The position numbers and the translations under genes are program-made. Of a DNA stretch of 64,000 bases, positions 36,998-45,882 are shown one piece after another. Source of the stretch: Mesorhizobium loti (lineage in GTDB: Bacteria > Pseudomonadota > Alphaproteobacteria > Rhizobiales > Rhizobiaceae); NCBI RefSeq assembly GCF_003148495.1, contig NZ_QGGH01000020.1, forward strand, positions 19,501 through 83,500, read 5' to 3'. Each line of letters begins with the position of its first letter. Within the stretch, counting starts at the first letter, position 1. The notes under the pieces were generated by a model, which was given only the letters and a program-made list of their open reading frames with translations, searched no databases and had not been told where the DNA came from.

Positions 36998-37294
36998 TCA
37001 GTCGTAGACCTTGATGATCTTATGGGTCTCTGGATCCACGACCACTGTCCGGTTGTCGATCACCGTATACCGGTATTTGATATTGGGAATTTCATGCAGC
37101 TCGACCGTGTCCGGGAGAGCCGTGCCGAGATTGAGTTCCACGCCCGGCAGCTTCAGCGAAGCGAGAGGCTGCTTCTTTACATATTCGCGGATGACCGTAT
37201 CCTGTTCCGGCTGAATGATGACGGTGTCGGCGGCGGCAGCACCGATACCGGCGAGCAGCAAAATCCCTGCTGCAACTGCGGTAAGATTTCTCAT
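36998..37294 (-). CDS. exported DUF1236 protein
   Basis: A 98-residue protein with a signal peptide (MRNLTAVAAGILLLAGIGAA, cleavage near ADT) and the DUF1236 core (QDTVIREYV, LNLGTALPDTVELHEI, YRYTVIDNRTVVVDPETHKI). It is a paralogue of 23236. An exact EcfG promoter lies 62 bases before the ATG. Confidence 0.85.
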   Translation of the reverse strand: MRNLTAVAAGILLLAGIGAAAADTVIIQPEQDTVIREYVKKQPLASLKLPGVELNLGTALPDTVELHEIPNIKYRYTVIDNRTVVVDPETHKIIKVYD

Positions 37295-37355
37295 GATTGT
37301 CTCCTAGTAGGGTTATGTGCGCCAGTCGACGTTGCCTTGCCGCCAGCGACTATCG

Positions 37356-37380
37356 AACGTGAGACAATTGCGAACGTTCC
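37356..37380 (-). promoter_or_regulatory. EcfG-type promoter of the DUF1236 gene
   Basis: Minus strand: GGAAC (37380-37376), 16 bases, CGTT (37359-37356). No gene is seen in 37381-37690. Confidence 0.75.
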
Positions 37381-37690
37381 CCGCCCGGGGCCTTGGTCGG
37401 AGGGGTATCGGACCAAGGTCTGAAGTTGAACTGCAATGATCTGACTAGCGTTGCGCGCAAGACCACGCGGCGGCAGCGGTGCCGACGCAGCACCGCATAG
37501 CACCGTCTGACGATTGCTTCGAAATGGCTGAAGTCGCTTTGACCTCGCACTTCGCCTCGATCCACGCGCTTCAGATAATGTTTGAATTTCAATCCGTTGT
37601 GTACTTGTTTGCACCACCAACTGTTCTAGTTGTCGGGAACTCATGCAGGGGCCGTGAGGACACCCCGCGTACTCAGACATCCGTGGAACC

Positions 37691-37912
37691 GTGGCATACC
37701 TTCAGAATTTCTATCAACGCTGGAACAGGCTTTCGCTGGCCGTGCAGTTCCTCATTGCCGGTGGTCTTGGTCTGCTGGCAGTGATGTTTGTGGTCGGCCT
37801 CTGGGTCACATCGCAGATCAACGTCATGGGCGCTCGCACGCGTCGCAGCGTGTCTAAGTCGGAGGGCGGAAACTCCCCAGGTTCGGGTTTCCGGTTACAG
37901 TTGCGATCTTAG
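37691..37912 (+). pseudogene. N-terminal fragment of a membrane sensor kinase
   Basis: From GTG 37691 the frame encodes a short cytoplasmic start and one membrane helix (LAVQFLIAGGLGLLAVMFVV, then GLWVTSQINVMGARTRR), as at the N-terminus of many rhizobial sensor kinases. After about residue 52 similarity stops, and the frame runs into the end of the phospholipase D gene on the other strand. The sensor and kinase domains are gone. Confidence 0.5.
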
Positions 37913-39204
37913 CCAGCTGGCAAGCCAGTGACCTTTTCGCGCAAGGGACGCGCTTGCCATTCTTCAAGGCTGACCTGGCGCGATAGCCGCAAATCTTGCT
38001 CGAACACATCGATTTGGGTCTTCGCAAAAACTGTGCCGTAAACATTCAGCATGGCTTCGTCGTTGAGCCTTAGCGAGCGCTCGTCCAAATTGGCCGAACC
38101 AAAGCTCGCCCAGACATCGTCAACAATCAAGAGTTTGGGATGGTACATTGTGGGCTGAAATTCGAAAACTCGTACGCCGGCTTCGAGCAAAGTGCCCCAG
38201 AAGTAGCGCGAAGCCTTTCGAGTGAGCGGCACGTCCGTCAGCGAATTTGGCACGATGATGTCGATCGCCACGCCTCGGTTCCTGGCGTCAAGGATCTGTC
38301 GGAGGGCGATGTCATCGGGCACAAAATAGGCCATGCCGATCCGTAAGTGGTCTTGGGCTGCGGCTATCGCTGCCAACATCATCAATTCCATGTCCTCGGA
38401 ACCATTCGGCTGCGAGGACAGGACCAGTTGGGCGTCAAGTTCGCCTGCGGGCACGGGCGGTGGATAAAAAGTCTCACCCTGCAATGTCTCACCAGTTGTC
38501 TCCAACCAGTTTTTCCCAAACGCGGCCTGGAAAGCTGGCACGGCAGGGCCTTCAATGCGGTAGTGCGTGTCGCGCCATTCATCGGGATTACGCGCCTGGC
38601 CGCGCCAGTTATCAGCAATGCCAACCCCCCCGGTGAACGCAACGCGACCGTCGACGACCAGCAGCTTGCGATGGGTGCGATTGTTTACGCGGTCAATGGT
38701 GTACCAGTGGATGGGCCGATACCGCTCGAACCTCACCCCAGCGCTTGTCATGATACGGATCAGGTCTTCATCGAACGGGAGGCTTCCGACCCAGTCAACC
38801 AGCACGCGGACCTCGACGCCTTCCCTCGCCTTGGCCGCCAGGGACGTTGCGAACTCATAGCCGACGGTACCGGACCAGTAGATGTAGGTTTCCATATCGA
38901 TCGTCGAATGGGCCGCTCGGACCGCTTGCAGCATTGAGGGGAAGATCTGGTCGCCGTTGACCAAGGTTTGCACGGCGTTCGCCCGGAACATCTGGCCTTG
39001 CGAGAAACTGCTCATTGTCCTGGCGAATTGCGGATCCGACGCGTTGAAGCGATGCGGCACAAGCGTTCGCAAGACGCGCGGTTCGGGAGTCAGATTCACG
39101 GCCAGCATGGTAAGCAGGCTGGCGATGGCGGCAATGGCGGCATAGATGGGCCAGTTCCGCAGACGCCGCAGTCCGATCGCTGGCGCGCCTGCAGGTGAAT
39201 TCAT
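37909..39204 (-). CDS. phospholipase D/cardiolipin synthase-like protein
   Basis: A protein of about 431 residues. An N-terminal membrane helix (WPIYAAIAAIASLLTMLAV) is followed by two PLD domains, each with an H-x-K-x4-D motif (THRKLLVVDG and YHPKLLIVDD), plus GSANLDERS near the end. It joins or cleaves phosphatidyl groups, most likely to make cardiolipin in the inner membrane. ATG 39204 (MNSPAG) is preferred; the frame opens at 39249. Confidence 0.85.
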   Translation of the reverse strand: MNSPAGAPAIGLRRLRNWPIYAAIAAIASLLTMLAVNLTPEPRVLRTLVPHRFNASDPQFARTMSSFSQGQMFRANAVQTLVNGDQIFPSMLQAVRAAHSTIDMETYIYWSGTVGYEFATSLAAKAREGVEVRVLVDWVGSLPFDEDLIRIMTSAGVRFERYRPIHWYTIDRVNNRTHRKLLVVDGRVAFTGGVGIADNWRGQARNPDEWRDTHYRIEGPAVPAFQAAFGKNWLETTGETLQGETFYPPPVPAGELDAQLVLSSQPNGSEDMELMMLAAIAAAQDHLRIGMAYFVPDDIALRQILDARNRGVAIDIIVPNSLTDVPLTRKASRYFWGTLLEAGVRVFEFQPTMYHPKLLIVDDVWASFGSANLDERSLRLNDEAMLNVYGTVFAKTQIDVFEQDLRLSRQVSLEEWQARPLREKVTGLPAG

Positions 39205-39554
39205 GAAGCCCGCTGACTGAACTTTTGGCCCTCTTTTGCCTGCGACCACCTCTAGGCCACCAGAATGAGGGAAGTCCCGGCCCGGACTGAGGCGAGTAGG
39301 CTTGTGATCGAGTGCATTGCCATCCCCAAGAACTCACGACGGTCCCGCAGGTTCCCGAGGCTCGTCGCAGATCATGAATCACATAACAGGGCGCTGCTGT
39401 TGGCTTCGTCCTGATAGAAAAGGTCGAGCCGGGAGGAGATGTTATAGCTCTCAGGACCTGTCGACGGCGCCAAAAGCGTCCTGATGCGGCGAAGCAATTC
39501 GGCGGTTCTGTCGTTCGGGTTCTGTCGTCACCGAGGGGAAACCCGCCAGCCGGA
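39205..39554. other. stretch without a recognisable gene
   Basis: No family signature, repeat or stress promoter was seen between the phospholipase D start and the iron permease end. Confidence 0.4.
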
Positions 39555-39899
39555 TCACGTGAGCGAGCCAGATTTCTGCGCCGCTTCCTCCTCAAGGATA
39601 GCTAGCTTTTCCCGGATCTGTTCCGGTTCTGCGTGCTCAAGCCCGACAACGTCGTTTCTGGTCTCGGCCAGTGAAACGATGATCTCATCGAGTTTGGCGT
39701 GAATGGCGGCGGTGTCGCGATAGCCCTGTATCAGCACCACGCCGGTTATCACGATCGCCGCAACGGATAGGGCGTAGGTAACAACATTTGTCAGGCCGAA
39801 GGGCACGAGCGCTGTGCACAGCACCATGGCTATTAGCATCACATAAAAACCGGGTGGCCGGGACAAGAAATCGGCTGCGACAAAGAGAAACCGGTTCAT
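39555..39899 (-). CDS. low-affinity iron permease-family membrane protein
   Basis: A 114-residue protein of the low-affinity Fe(II) permease family (PF04120), with two membrane helices (PPGFYVMLIAMVLCTALVPF and YALSVAAIVITGVVLIQG). The family tail is DTAAIHAKLDEIIVSLAETRNDVVG. In rhizobia these short members are common, and iron transport by them is not proven. ATG 39899 overlaps the stop of the preceding micro-protein (ATGA), so they are translated together. Confidence 0.75.
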   Translation of the reverse strand: MNRFLFVAADFLSRPPGFYVMLIAMVLCTALVPFGLTNVVTYALSVAAIVITGVVLIQGYRDTAAIHAKLDEIIVSLAETRNDVVGLEHAEPEQIREKLAILEEEAAQKSGSLT

Positions 39900-39997
39900 A
39901 TACTGACCAATGTGAAGAGCGCGATCACGGCGGTTATGGCCGCGCAAATGGGCACTGCTGCCAGAAGGGCCGCCTCTACAAACCTGGTCTTTGACAC
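39896..39997 (-). CDS. 33-residue membrane micro-protein coupled to the iron permease
   Basis: GTG 39997 follows GGAGAGGTGAT and encodes a basic start (SKTRFVEAAL) and one membrane helix (AVPICAAITAVIALFTLVSI). Its TGA overlaps the permease ATG. Size, ribosome site and coupling argue that it is real; no family is recognised. Confidence 0.5.
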   Translation of the reverse strand: MSKTRFVEAALLAAVPICAAITAVIALFTLVSI

Positions 39998-40056
39998 ACA
40001 TCACCTCTCCGCGTGAACCCGGCCGTAGTTGGCCGCGCCGTTGCATCAAGACAGGC

Positions 40057-40093
40057 AGGATCCGCTCGCTGATCTCCGCAGCGAGCGGATCCT
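40057..40093. repeat. perfect 15-base inverted repeat
   Basis: AGGATCCGCTCGCTG (40057-40071) pairs perfectly with 40079-40093 around a 7-base loop. There is no T-run on either strand. It lies between two micro-protein genes. Confidence 0.65.
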
Positions 40094-40147
40094 ACCAGCG
40101 CAGGAAGGGACACAGCTGCGCTGGTGGCAAAATTCTTTGAGTTCGCG

Positions 40148-40240
40148 TCAGCCAAGGGAAACTCCAATCACCAAGAAGGCGACGGCGATTGCGAAAACCG
40201 GCGCGAGCAACCACCGCGCTTGACCGACACTTCTATCCAT
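40148..40240 (-). CDS. 30-residue membrane micro-protein
   Basis: ATG 40240 follows a textbook GCAGGAGGAGACA site and encodes MDRSVGQARWLLAPV, then one helix (FAIAVAFLVIGVSLG), and stops at 40148. An EcfG-like promoter lies 28 bases upstream. It is too short for most gene finders. Confidence 0.6.
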   Translation of the reverse strand: MDRSVGQARWLLAPVFAIAVAFLVIGVSLG

Positions 40241-40267
40241 TGTCTCCTCCTGCAATCTGCATCGGAT

Positions 40268-40292
40268 AACTACGTCAGGTGGCGGCTGTTCC
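40268..40292 (-). promoter_or_regulatory. EcfG-like promoter, AGTT variant
   Basis: Minus strand: GGAAC (40292-40288), 16 bases, AGTT (40271-40268), 28 bases before the micro-protein start. The rest of 40293-40674 holds no credible gene. Confidence 0.5.
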
Positions 40293-40674
40293 GAGCATCG
40301 GTGCTGGTTGGACTTTTGCGGTATGCGATCAGACTTTGGTCCAACACCACGCCCTACCGGAGTCCCACTCGGGGACGATGCGGGGTCTGCCCAAGTCGTG
40401 TCTGATGTCGGGGTGACTGGCGTCCTCTGTAACTCACACGGAGAAGTCGTGAGCCGTGGCTAGCCGATGCTGCCGAAGACGGCACTCCCGTGCTGACGAC
40501 CGAGCTCTGTTCTGCTCGATCCCGCCGGGAGATTGGTGACGCGAACTATACTAGGCGGCCCTGCAACTCACACCACTCAGTTCCATTTCATCTCCAATCG
40601 GGCAGTCCAGCCAGCTCGCGCGTGCTTCCATGTCCTGAGCGGGAACGTCAGCTGGCTGTGTCGGTTCCTGCACA

Positions 40675-40699
40675 GGAACGAGTCCGCGCAAGTGACGTT
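40675..40699 (+). promoter_or_regulatory. EcfG-type general stress promoter
   Basis: GGAAC (40675-40679), 16 bases, CGTT (40696-40699), 48 bases before ATG 40747. Confidence 0.75.
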
Positions 40700-40746
40700 T
40701 CGTATCGTTGATCGCCGCGAAGACACTGCTGGTCGAGGAGGCGCTG

Positions 40747-41355
40747 ATGTCGATGCCAGGTCTGGCCTATGGTCCGTTGGGCGATCGGTGCATGCACATC
40801 TGCGTCGACATGCAACGCCTGTTTGCCGAACCATCACAATGGGCAACGCCGTGGATTACTCGCGTGCTTCCACAGATCGAGAGGCTGGTCGAGAGACAGG
40901 CGTCACGCATGGTCTTCACGCGCTTTTTGCCCGCTCAAAGGCCGGGGCAAGGTGTCGGGACGTGGAAGCGCTACTACAAGCGCTGGGCGTCGATGACAGT
41001 CGAGACGATCGGCCCCGAAATGGTAGAACTGTTGCCGGCCTTGGCCGGCTACTGCCCGCCGTCGGTCGTTATCGACAAGCACATCTACTCGCCCTGGTTC
41101 GAAGGTCGTCTTCGAGCCTTTCTGATGGAGCGGGATGTCGATACGCTGGTCATCACTGGCGGCGAAACCGATGTCTGCGTGCTGGCCACGGTGCTCGGCG
41201 CCATCGATTTCGGTTATCGCGTCGTTCTGGTCACGGACGCGCTGTGCAGTTCTTCCGATGCAACGCATGATGCGTTGTTGACCGTCTATCACCAGCGCTT
41301 CGCGCAACAGGTCGAGACGGTCGAGATGGAGACGGTGCTCTCGAACTGGACTTGA
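40747..41355 (+). CDS. isochorismatase-family cysteine hydrolase
   Basis: A 202-residue hydrolase with the family triad: Asp in HICVDMQRLF, Lys in VIDKHIYSPW and Cys in GGETDVCVLAT. Members hydrolyse amides such as nicotinamide, ureidoacrylate or related compounds; the substrate is unknown here. ATG 40747 follows GGAGG. The longer frame from 40708 would begin almost at the transcription start of the EcfG promoter and is unlikely. Confidence 0.82.
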   Translation: MSMPGLAYGPLGDRCMHICVDMQRLFAEPSQWATPWITRVLPQIERLVERQASRMVFTRFLPAQRPGQGVGTWKRYYKRWASMTVETIGPEMVELLPALAGYCPPSVVIDKHIYSPWFEGRLRAFLMERDVDTLVITGGETDVCVLATVLGAIDFGYRVVLVTDALCSSSDATHDALLTVYHQRFAQQVETVEMETVLSNWT

Positions 41356-41551
41356 AAAACCGGCCGACCTAGTCGGCTGACGATCAGGCGCCCAGGTCGA
41401 TCAAGGCGGCGCCCATTTCGGGGCGCTTGCGACGGCGCAGGTGACCGCGCGCTTCCACCAACGTGACCTCGAGCGTCGGCCGAACGATGCCTTCGAGCAA
41501 ATGCCCGCCTCTGGTGGTGCCGTCGCTCAAGCCGAGCACCACGTGGACGTG

Positions 41552-42950
41552 GGCAAGGAGGACGTCGTCTATCCCAAGCCCGAGCTCGAAAAGGTGCTCG
41601 GAAAAACGCTAGGCGTCCCGCTGTTCCAGGAGCAGGCTATGCGGGTCGCGATTGAATGCGCTGGCTTTACGCCTGGCGAAGCCGATCAGCTTCGCCGCGC
41701 CATGGCCACGTTCAAGCACACTGGCGGTGTTTCCAGCTTTGGCGCCAAGCTGATCGGCGGCATGGTGAAGAACGGCTATGAGCGCGCCTTCGCCGAAAAG
41801 ACCTTCAAGCAGTTGGAAGGCTTCGGCAGCTATGGCTTTCCGGAAAGCCATGCGGCGAGCTTTGCGCTGATCGCCTACGCGTCATCCTGGATGAAATGTC
41901 ATCACGCGGATGTCTTCTGTGCAGCCCTTCTCAACGCCCAGCCGATGGGTTTTACGCGCCGGCGCAAATCGTTCGCGATGCCCGCGACCACGGTGTCGAA
42001 GTGCGGCCGGTCTGCGTGACGCGTCGCGCTGGGATTGCACGCTCGAGCCCACCGCGGACGAGGACCGGTTCGCCGTTCGCCTTGGCATGCGCATGGTTCG
42101 GGGCCTTGCCAATGCCGATGCTGCCTCCATCGTCACTGTACGCGCTGACCAGGCCTTTGCCTCGGTGGACGACCTCTGGCATCGCGCCGGCGTGCCCGCT
42201 GCCTCTCTGGTCGAACTCGCCCAGGCCGATGCGTTTCAGCCGTCGCTGTCGCTGGCTCGGCGTGAGGCCCTATGGGCGATCAAGGCGCTGCGCGACGAGC
42301 CGCTACCGCTGTTTGCGGCTGCCTCCGCTCGCGAGCAGCGCACGGTGGCGGAAATCGACGAACCGGCGGTAGCACTGCGTGCCATGACGGCAGGCGGCGA
42401 GGTGGTCGAGGACTACGGGCATGTCGGGCTGACCCTGCGCGATCATCCTGTGTCCTTCCTGCGTGCCGACCTGCGGCGCAAGCGCATCGTCTCTTGCCGA
42501 GAGGCGATGCAGGCCCGCGATGGGCAATGGCTGGAGGCGGCTGGCCTCGTGCTGGTCCGGCAGCGGCCAGGCTCGGCCAAGGGCGTGATGTTCATCACGA
42601 TCGAGGACGAGAGCGGCATCGCCAACCTGGTCGTGTGGGTGAAGGTCTTCGAGAGATATCGAGGGGTCGTGCTCAGCGCCGGCATGATCGGCGTCTATGG
42701 GCGCATCCAGCGCGAAGGCGAGGTGGTCCATCTCGTCGCCCATCGGCTGAGCGATCTCTCCGCTGAACTTGCCAGCGTTGGCGATCGCGATGCTGCCTTC
42801 CCGCTGCCACATGGCCGCGGTGACGAGTTCCACCACGGCAGCCCGACGCCCGACCCGCGCGGGCTGCCGAAAGGGCCGCGGCCGCGCAACATCATCGATC
42901 CCAATCTGCACATCGACCAGATCAAGGTGAAGACGCGGGATTTTAAGTAG
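41552..42950 (+). pseudogene. dnaE2: C-terminal half of error-prone DNA polymerase DnaE2 (ImuC), two frameshifts
   Basis: Similarity starts abruptly at GKEDVVYPKPELEKVLGKTL and continues through CAGFTPGEADQLRRAMATF, RMVRGLANADAASI and the C-terminal OB-fold part, ending NLHIDQIKVKTRDFK. The N-terminal 500-600 residues, with the PHP and most catalytic regions, are missing. Two single-base losses split the rest: four T instead of five near 41953 (GGTTTTACG), and GTGACGCG for GTGAACGCG near 42018. DnaE2 normally works with ImuA and ImuB in damage-induced mutagenesis; neither is present. Confidence 0.85.
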
Positions 42951-43151
42951 GACGCGAAGGTCGGACAGTTTCCGCCCTGAGGCCGACTGGACGCGGATCC
43001 AAGGTTTGTCGCATCAACGATCCTTTGCATTGGCCATGATTGTCATGCCGGCAAACGCGCTCGCTCTCCACGACACGCGTAGGTAGTAGGACCGTTGTCG
43101 GCAGCATTCAGCCTTCCGCCCTAAGCCAATAAGACCGTAGTCCCATAATGT

Positions 43152-43176
43152 GGAACCTACTGAGCTTGATCGCGTT
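43152..43176 (+). promoter_or_regulatory. EcfG-type general stress promoter
   Basis: GGAAC (43152-43156), 16 bases, CGTT (43173-43176), 85 bases before the micro-protein start. Confidence 0.75.
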
Positions 43177-43260
43177 TGCTGGAAGCTAGAACGCGGACAC
43201 CACCCTCACAGAAAATCTACGTGTTCTTAGCGTAGGTTCGCTACCTCCAGGAGATGGACC

Positions 43261-43335
43261 ATGAACAACATTATATGGTTGGTCGGGGCAGTTGTAATCG
43301 TAGTCGCTATACTTAGTTTCTTTGGCCTTCGTTGA
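43261..43335 (+). CDS. 24-residue membrane micro-protein
   Basis: ATG 43261 follows CAGGAGATGGACC and encodes MNNIIWLVGAVVIVVAILSF, then FGLR and a stop. It is almost entirely one membrane helix. It is first in a stress-driven pair with the glycine-zipper lipoprotein that starts 43 bases later. Confidence 0.6.
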   Translation: MNNIIWLVGAVVIVVAILSFFGLR

Positions 43336-43378
43336 AGCGTTTTTATCGACGCCTGACCGCAATCCGGAGGAGAGAACA

Positions 43379-43642
43379 ATGAAAAATGCTCTAATCATAT
43401 TGATGATGCTAGTTCCCCTGGCAGCCTGCTCGCGCACGGAACAGGGCGCGGCAGTTGGTGGCTTGGGCGGTGCTGCAATTGGTGCCGCGGTAGCTGGCGA
43501 TCCGGTCAAAGGCGCCGTGGTTGGCGGAGCAGCCGGTGCCATAGCCGGCGCCGTAATCGGCCACGCCAGCGAAGCTGGTCAATGCAGGTATCGCGATCGT
43601 CACGGCCGCATCTACATTGAACAGTGCCCAGAGGGCTATTGA
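43379..43642 (+). CDS. glycine-zipper lipoprotein
   Basis: An 87-residue lipoprotein (lipobox LVPLAAC) with the same glycine-zipper helices and Cys-containing end (QCRYRDRHGRIYIEQCPEGY) as the protein at 14891. The two differ at only about 15 positions, mostly in the signal and tail. ATG 43379 follows GGAGGAGAGAAC. A hairpin follows the stop. Confidence 0.82.
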   Translation: MKNALIILMMLVPLAACSRTEQGAAVGGLGGAAIGAAVAGDPVKGAVVGGAAGAIAGAVIGHASEAGQCRYRDRHGRIYIEQCPEGY

Positions 43643-43663
43643 TCACGCATCTTGATGCGAAAC

Positions 43664-43690
43664 GTTGGCCGGCGGGGTCCGCCGACCAAC
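43664..43690 (+). terminator. hairpin after the lipoprotein gene
   Basis: 12-base arms at 43664-43675 and 43679-43690 pair with one mismatch around GGT. There is no T-run, so it may act only as a stabilising structure. Confidence 0.4.
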
Positions 43691-43887
43691 TCGGCACTAG
43701 AAGACCATGAAACCGAGGATGCCAACGGAGTGTCGGAGGGGGTCTGTCGAGCTAGTGCCTTCGACCGACCCTCTCACAGCGGCGTGGACCGGATAGCGCT
43801 CGCGTCGAGCGTGCGCTGCGTGAGCAGTTCCAGGTCGAAGTCGGACGGGCCATGAAACCTTTTGATTTTTAAGTCGTTGTCGGCCGC

Positions 43888-45867
43888 ATGTCACAAACCA
43901 GATCCAAGCCAAAATCCGCCAAAAGCGCCAAACCGCGCCCTATCAGGAAGTCGCGCAAGGAGCAGGCGCCGGCTGTCGAAGTCGTGTCCAAGTCGGTTGA
44001 CGAGGCTGCGCCGCCGCCAGAAGCCATTGAACCCAGTCCCGGTGTGACGCCTGAGCAGGCAGAGCAGGCGCGCAAGAAATATCTCTTCACCCGCTTCTGG
44101 ATCAGCGCGCGCGGCTACTGGAGCCGGCGCGGCGACCGGCTCGCCTGGCCGCTCACGATCGGGCTGTTGATCCTGATTTGCATCAATGTCGGCTTTCAAT
44201 ACGGCATCAATGTCTGGAACCGCTCGATTTTCGACGCCATCGAGCAGCGCAATGCCCGCAACGTGTATTTCCTGAGTGCTGTCTTCGTGCCGCTGGTGCT
44301 GGCAAGCGGTAGCCTCGTTGTTGCCCAGGTCTATCTGCGCATGACAATCCAGCGCCGCTGGCGTTCCTGGCTCACCACGGCGCTGATCAGCCGCTGGCTC
44401 GCCAATGGCAGGTACTATCAGTTGAACCTCGTCAGCGGCGATCACCAGAACCCGGAAGCCCGTCTCACGGACGATCTGCGCATTGCCGCGGAATCGCCTG
44501 TCGATTTCGTCTCCGGGGTCATTAACGCGTTTTTGGCGGCCTCGACCTTCATCGTCGTGTTGTGGACGATCGGCGGAGCGCTGACCCTGCCGATCGGTGG
44601 CGAGACCGTCACAATTCCGGGCTTCCTGGTCATCACCGCAGTCATCTATGCCGCCATTACCTCCACCTCGATGGTGGTCATCGGCCGCAACTTCGTCCAG
44701 CTCTCCGAGGAGAAGAACCAGGCCGAAGCCGAATTCCGCTACACGCTGACGCGCGTGCGCGAAAATGGTGAAAGCATCGCCTTGCTCGGCGGTGAAGAGG
44801 AGGAGCGCAGCGGCATCGACAGGAATTTCGGCCATGTGCTGAAACGATGGGCGCTGCTCACGGGCCAGCACATGCGCACAGCACTGGTATCCCAGGGGTC
44901 TAGCCTGTTTGCGCCGGTGGTGCCGGTTCTGCTGTGCGCGCCGAAATTCCTTGAAGGCTCGATGTCGCTCGGGCAGGTAATGCAGGCGGCATCTGCCTTT
45001 GCCATCGTGCAGGGCGCGTTCGGATGGCTGGTCGACAACTATCCGCGTCTCGCCGACTGGAACGCCTCTGCGCGCCGCGTCTCCTCGCTGATGATGTCGC
45101 TCGATGGGCTCGAGCGCGCCGAGCAGAGTGATGCACTCGGACGCATCAACCACGGCGATACAGAAGGCGAGGTGATGCTCAGCCTGAAAGATTTGTCCGT
45201 ATCACTTGACGATGGCACTGCCGTGGTCAAGGAGACCGAGGTCGCCATCGAGCCCGGCGAGCGGGTGTTGGTGTCCGGCGAATCCGGTTCGGGCAAGAGC
45301 ACGCTGGTGCGGGCGATCGCAGGCCTGTGGCCGTGGGGCGGCGGCAGCGTGAACTTCCACCCCGACAAGCGATTGTTCATGCTGCCGCAGCGCCCCTATA
45401 TCCCAACAGGGACGCTTCGCCGCGCGGTCGCCTATCCCGGGGCGGCCGAGAGGTGGACGCTGGAAGAAATCAAGGCTGCCCTCGACAAGGTGGGCCTTGG
45501 TCACCTGAAGGACAGGATCGCGGAAGACGCGCCATGGGACCAGACTCTGTCTGGCGGCGAAAGGCAGCGGCTTGCGTTTGCCCGCCTGCTCTTGCACGCT
45601 CCCGATATCATCGTGCTGGACGAAGCCACGGCAGCGCTCGATGAGAAGAGCCAGGACAAGATGATGGAGACCGTCATCCGCGAATTGCCTGATGTCACCA
45701 TCATAAGCGTTGCGCATCGGGCCGAGTTGGAAGCCTACCACAGCCGAAAGATCACTCTGGAGCGGCGCAAGGATGGGGCAAAGCTGGTCAGCGATATCGA
45801 TCTGGTCCCGCGCAAGAGCGGCCGGAAATTGATTGCGAGCCTCCTCAGGCGCCGGCGCTCCGGCTGA
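43888..45867 (+). CDS. BacA/YddA-type ABC transporter (membrane + ATPase fusion)
   Basis: A 659-residue fusion of an SbmA/BacA-like membrane domain (ABC_membrane_2, six helices over residues about 85-370, YINVWNRSIFDA-like region) with an ATPase. Walker A is SGESGSGKST, the signature is LSGGERQRLAFARLL, and Walker B is DIIVLDEATAALDE. Relatives import peptides or move lipid/cobalamin-type substrates; rhizobial BclA, a close type, imports host antimicrobial peptides. A 65-residue charged N-terminal extension is unusual. It stands alone. Confidence 0.88.
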   Translation: MSQTRSKPKSAKSAKPRPIRKSRKEQAPAVEVVSKSVDEAAPPPEAIEPSPGVTPEQAEQARKKYLFTRFWISARGYWSRRGDRLAWPLTIGLLILICINVGFQYGINVWNRSIFDAIEQRNARNVYFLSAVFVPLVLASGSLVVAQVYLRMTIQRRWRSWLTTALISRWLANGRYYQLNLVSGDHQNPEARLTDDLRIAAESPVDFVSGVINAFLAASTFIVVLWTIGGALTLPIGGETVTIPGFLVITAVIYAAITSTSMVVIGRNFVQLSEEKNQAEAEFRYTLTRVRENGESIALLGGEEEERSGIDRNFGHVLKRWALLTGQHMRTALVSQGSSLFAPVVPVLLCAPKFLEGSMSLGQVMQAASAFAIVQGAFGWLVDNYPRLADWNASARRVSSLMMSLDGLERAEQSDALGRINHGDTEGEVMLSLKDLSVSLDDGTAVVKETEVAIEPGERVLVSGESGSGKSTLVRAIAGLWPWGGGSVNFHPDKRLFMLPQRPYIPTGTLRRAVAYPGAAERWTLEEIKAALDKVGLGHLKDRIAEDAPWDQTLSGGERQRLAFARLLLHAPDIIVLDEATAALDEKSQDKMMETVIRELPDVTIISVAHRAELEAYHSRKITLERRKDGAKLVSDIDLVPRKSGRKLIASLLRRRRSG

Positions 45868-45882
45868 AAGGCCGCGTTACTT

